The notes under the pieces: generated by a model
Told to the model about the DNA's origin: nothing
What the model saw: only the letters and a program-made list of their open reading frames with translations
Databases searched by the model: none
Translations under genes and position numbers: made by a program
In this document: one piece after another, positions 5,415 through 5,486 of the stretch
Numbering within the stretch: position 1 is the stretch's first letter
Layout of the letters: each line of letters begins with the position of its first letter
Assembly: GCA_047637855.1 (NCBI GenBank)
Contig: JBLJBF010000218.1
Span: forward strand, 1-5,486
DNA: 5,486 nucleotides
From: Pseudoflavonifractor sp047637855
Lineage (GTDB): Bacteria; Bacillota; Clostridia; Oscillospirales; Oscillospiraceae
Direction of reading: 5' to 3'

Positions 5415-5438
5415 ATGGGATACGCGGGCGCGTCCCAT
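5415..5438 (-). other. Hairpin in the leader of the Fur-family gene
   Basis: On the minus strand ATGGGA (5438-5433) pairs with TCCCAT (5420-5415), with an inner CGCG/CGCG step. It lies in the predicted 5' leader, just after the promoter. The CCCAT arm can instead pair with ATGGG (5406-5402), which touches the GTG start, so two exclusive structures are possible. Alternatively it is a 24-bp inverted repeat serving as an autoregulatory operator. Neither role is shown. Confidence 0.4.
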
Positions 5439-5451
5439 TCGCATTTTGCTA

Positions 5452-5480
5452 ATTGTATCGGGCAAGCGCTACAAAGTCAA
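5452..5480 (-). promoter_or_regulatory. Sigma-A type promoter for the Fur-family gene
   Basis: On the minus strand TTGACT (5480-5475; 5 of 6 to consensus) and TACAAT (5457-5452; 5 of 6) are spaced by exactly 17 bp, the best promoter in the window. It predicts a leader of about 45 nt to GTG 5401. CGCTTG occurs twice around the -35 (5483-5478 and 5468-5463) as a small direct repeat. No Fur or PerR box was recognised. Confidence 0.82.
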
Positions 5481-5486
5481 GCGTTT

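Noticed and set aside
1..5486. CRISPR arrays, tRNA/rRNA genes, insertion sequences, attachment sites
   Set aside because: No regularly spaced direct repeats, cloverleaf-like segments, transposase motifs or integrase-type sites were seen on either strand.

Overview
The window looks like chromosomal DNA from a high-GC anaerobic Clostridia bacterium, most likely a gut Oscillospiraceae relative (Flavonifractor/Oscillibacter-like). The grounds are a tandem feoA-feoA-feoB iron operon with a long clostridial-type FeoB, a split class I fumarase/tartrate dehydratase beta subunit, a DivIVA-like protein, a stand-alone TSCPD-domain protein, and strong G/C preference at third codon positions alongside Firmicutes-type purine-rich ribosome binding sites and sigma-A promoters. 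The taxonomic call is an inference from protein types only.

Layout. Bases 1-2961 (+) carry the 3' end of a first feoA, a complete second feoA and feoB, which together encode a ferrous-iron uptake system. Their promoter lies before the window. The operon ends at a strong hairpin terminator (2973-3008) that is T-flanked on both strands and so also serves the convergent minus-strand operon. That operon (4310 down to 3073) has a clear sigma-A promoter at 4371-4399 and encodes a DivIVA-like coiled-coil protein followed 5 nt later by the beta subunit of a class I fumarate hydratase/tartrate dehydratase. The alpha subunit is not beside it. A divergent plus-strand promoter at 4432-4460, overlapping a 14-bp perfect palindrome, drives a small TSCPD-domain protein (4523-4786). 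This is followed by a remarkable near-perfect 26-bp inverted repeat with a 3-nt loop (4830-4884).

The right end (5401 down to 4979) holds a Fur-family metalloregulator gene with an excellent promoter (5452-5480). Its reading frame is interrupted by one in-frame amber codon exactly between the DNA-binding and dimerisation/metal-binding halves, and the conserved Tyr of the recognition-helix motif is also replaced by Ser. It is best read as a recently inactivated gene, although the frame is otherwise intact.

How the parts relate. Fe(II) import by FeoAB would supply the [4Fe-4S] hydratase whose beta subunit is encoded convergently, and a Fur-type repressor is the usual controller of such uptake. 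Proximity suggests an iron theme, but no Fur box was recognised and no direct link is shown by the sequence. I did not find a clearly undescribed system. The most informative oddities are the amber-split regulator, the acidic insert in FeoB, the orphan hydratase beta subunit coupled to a DivIVA-like gene, and the long palindromic element.
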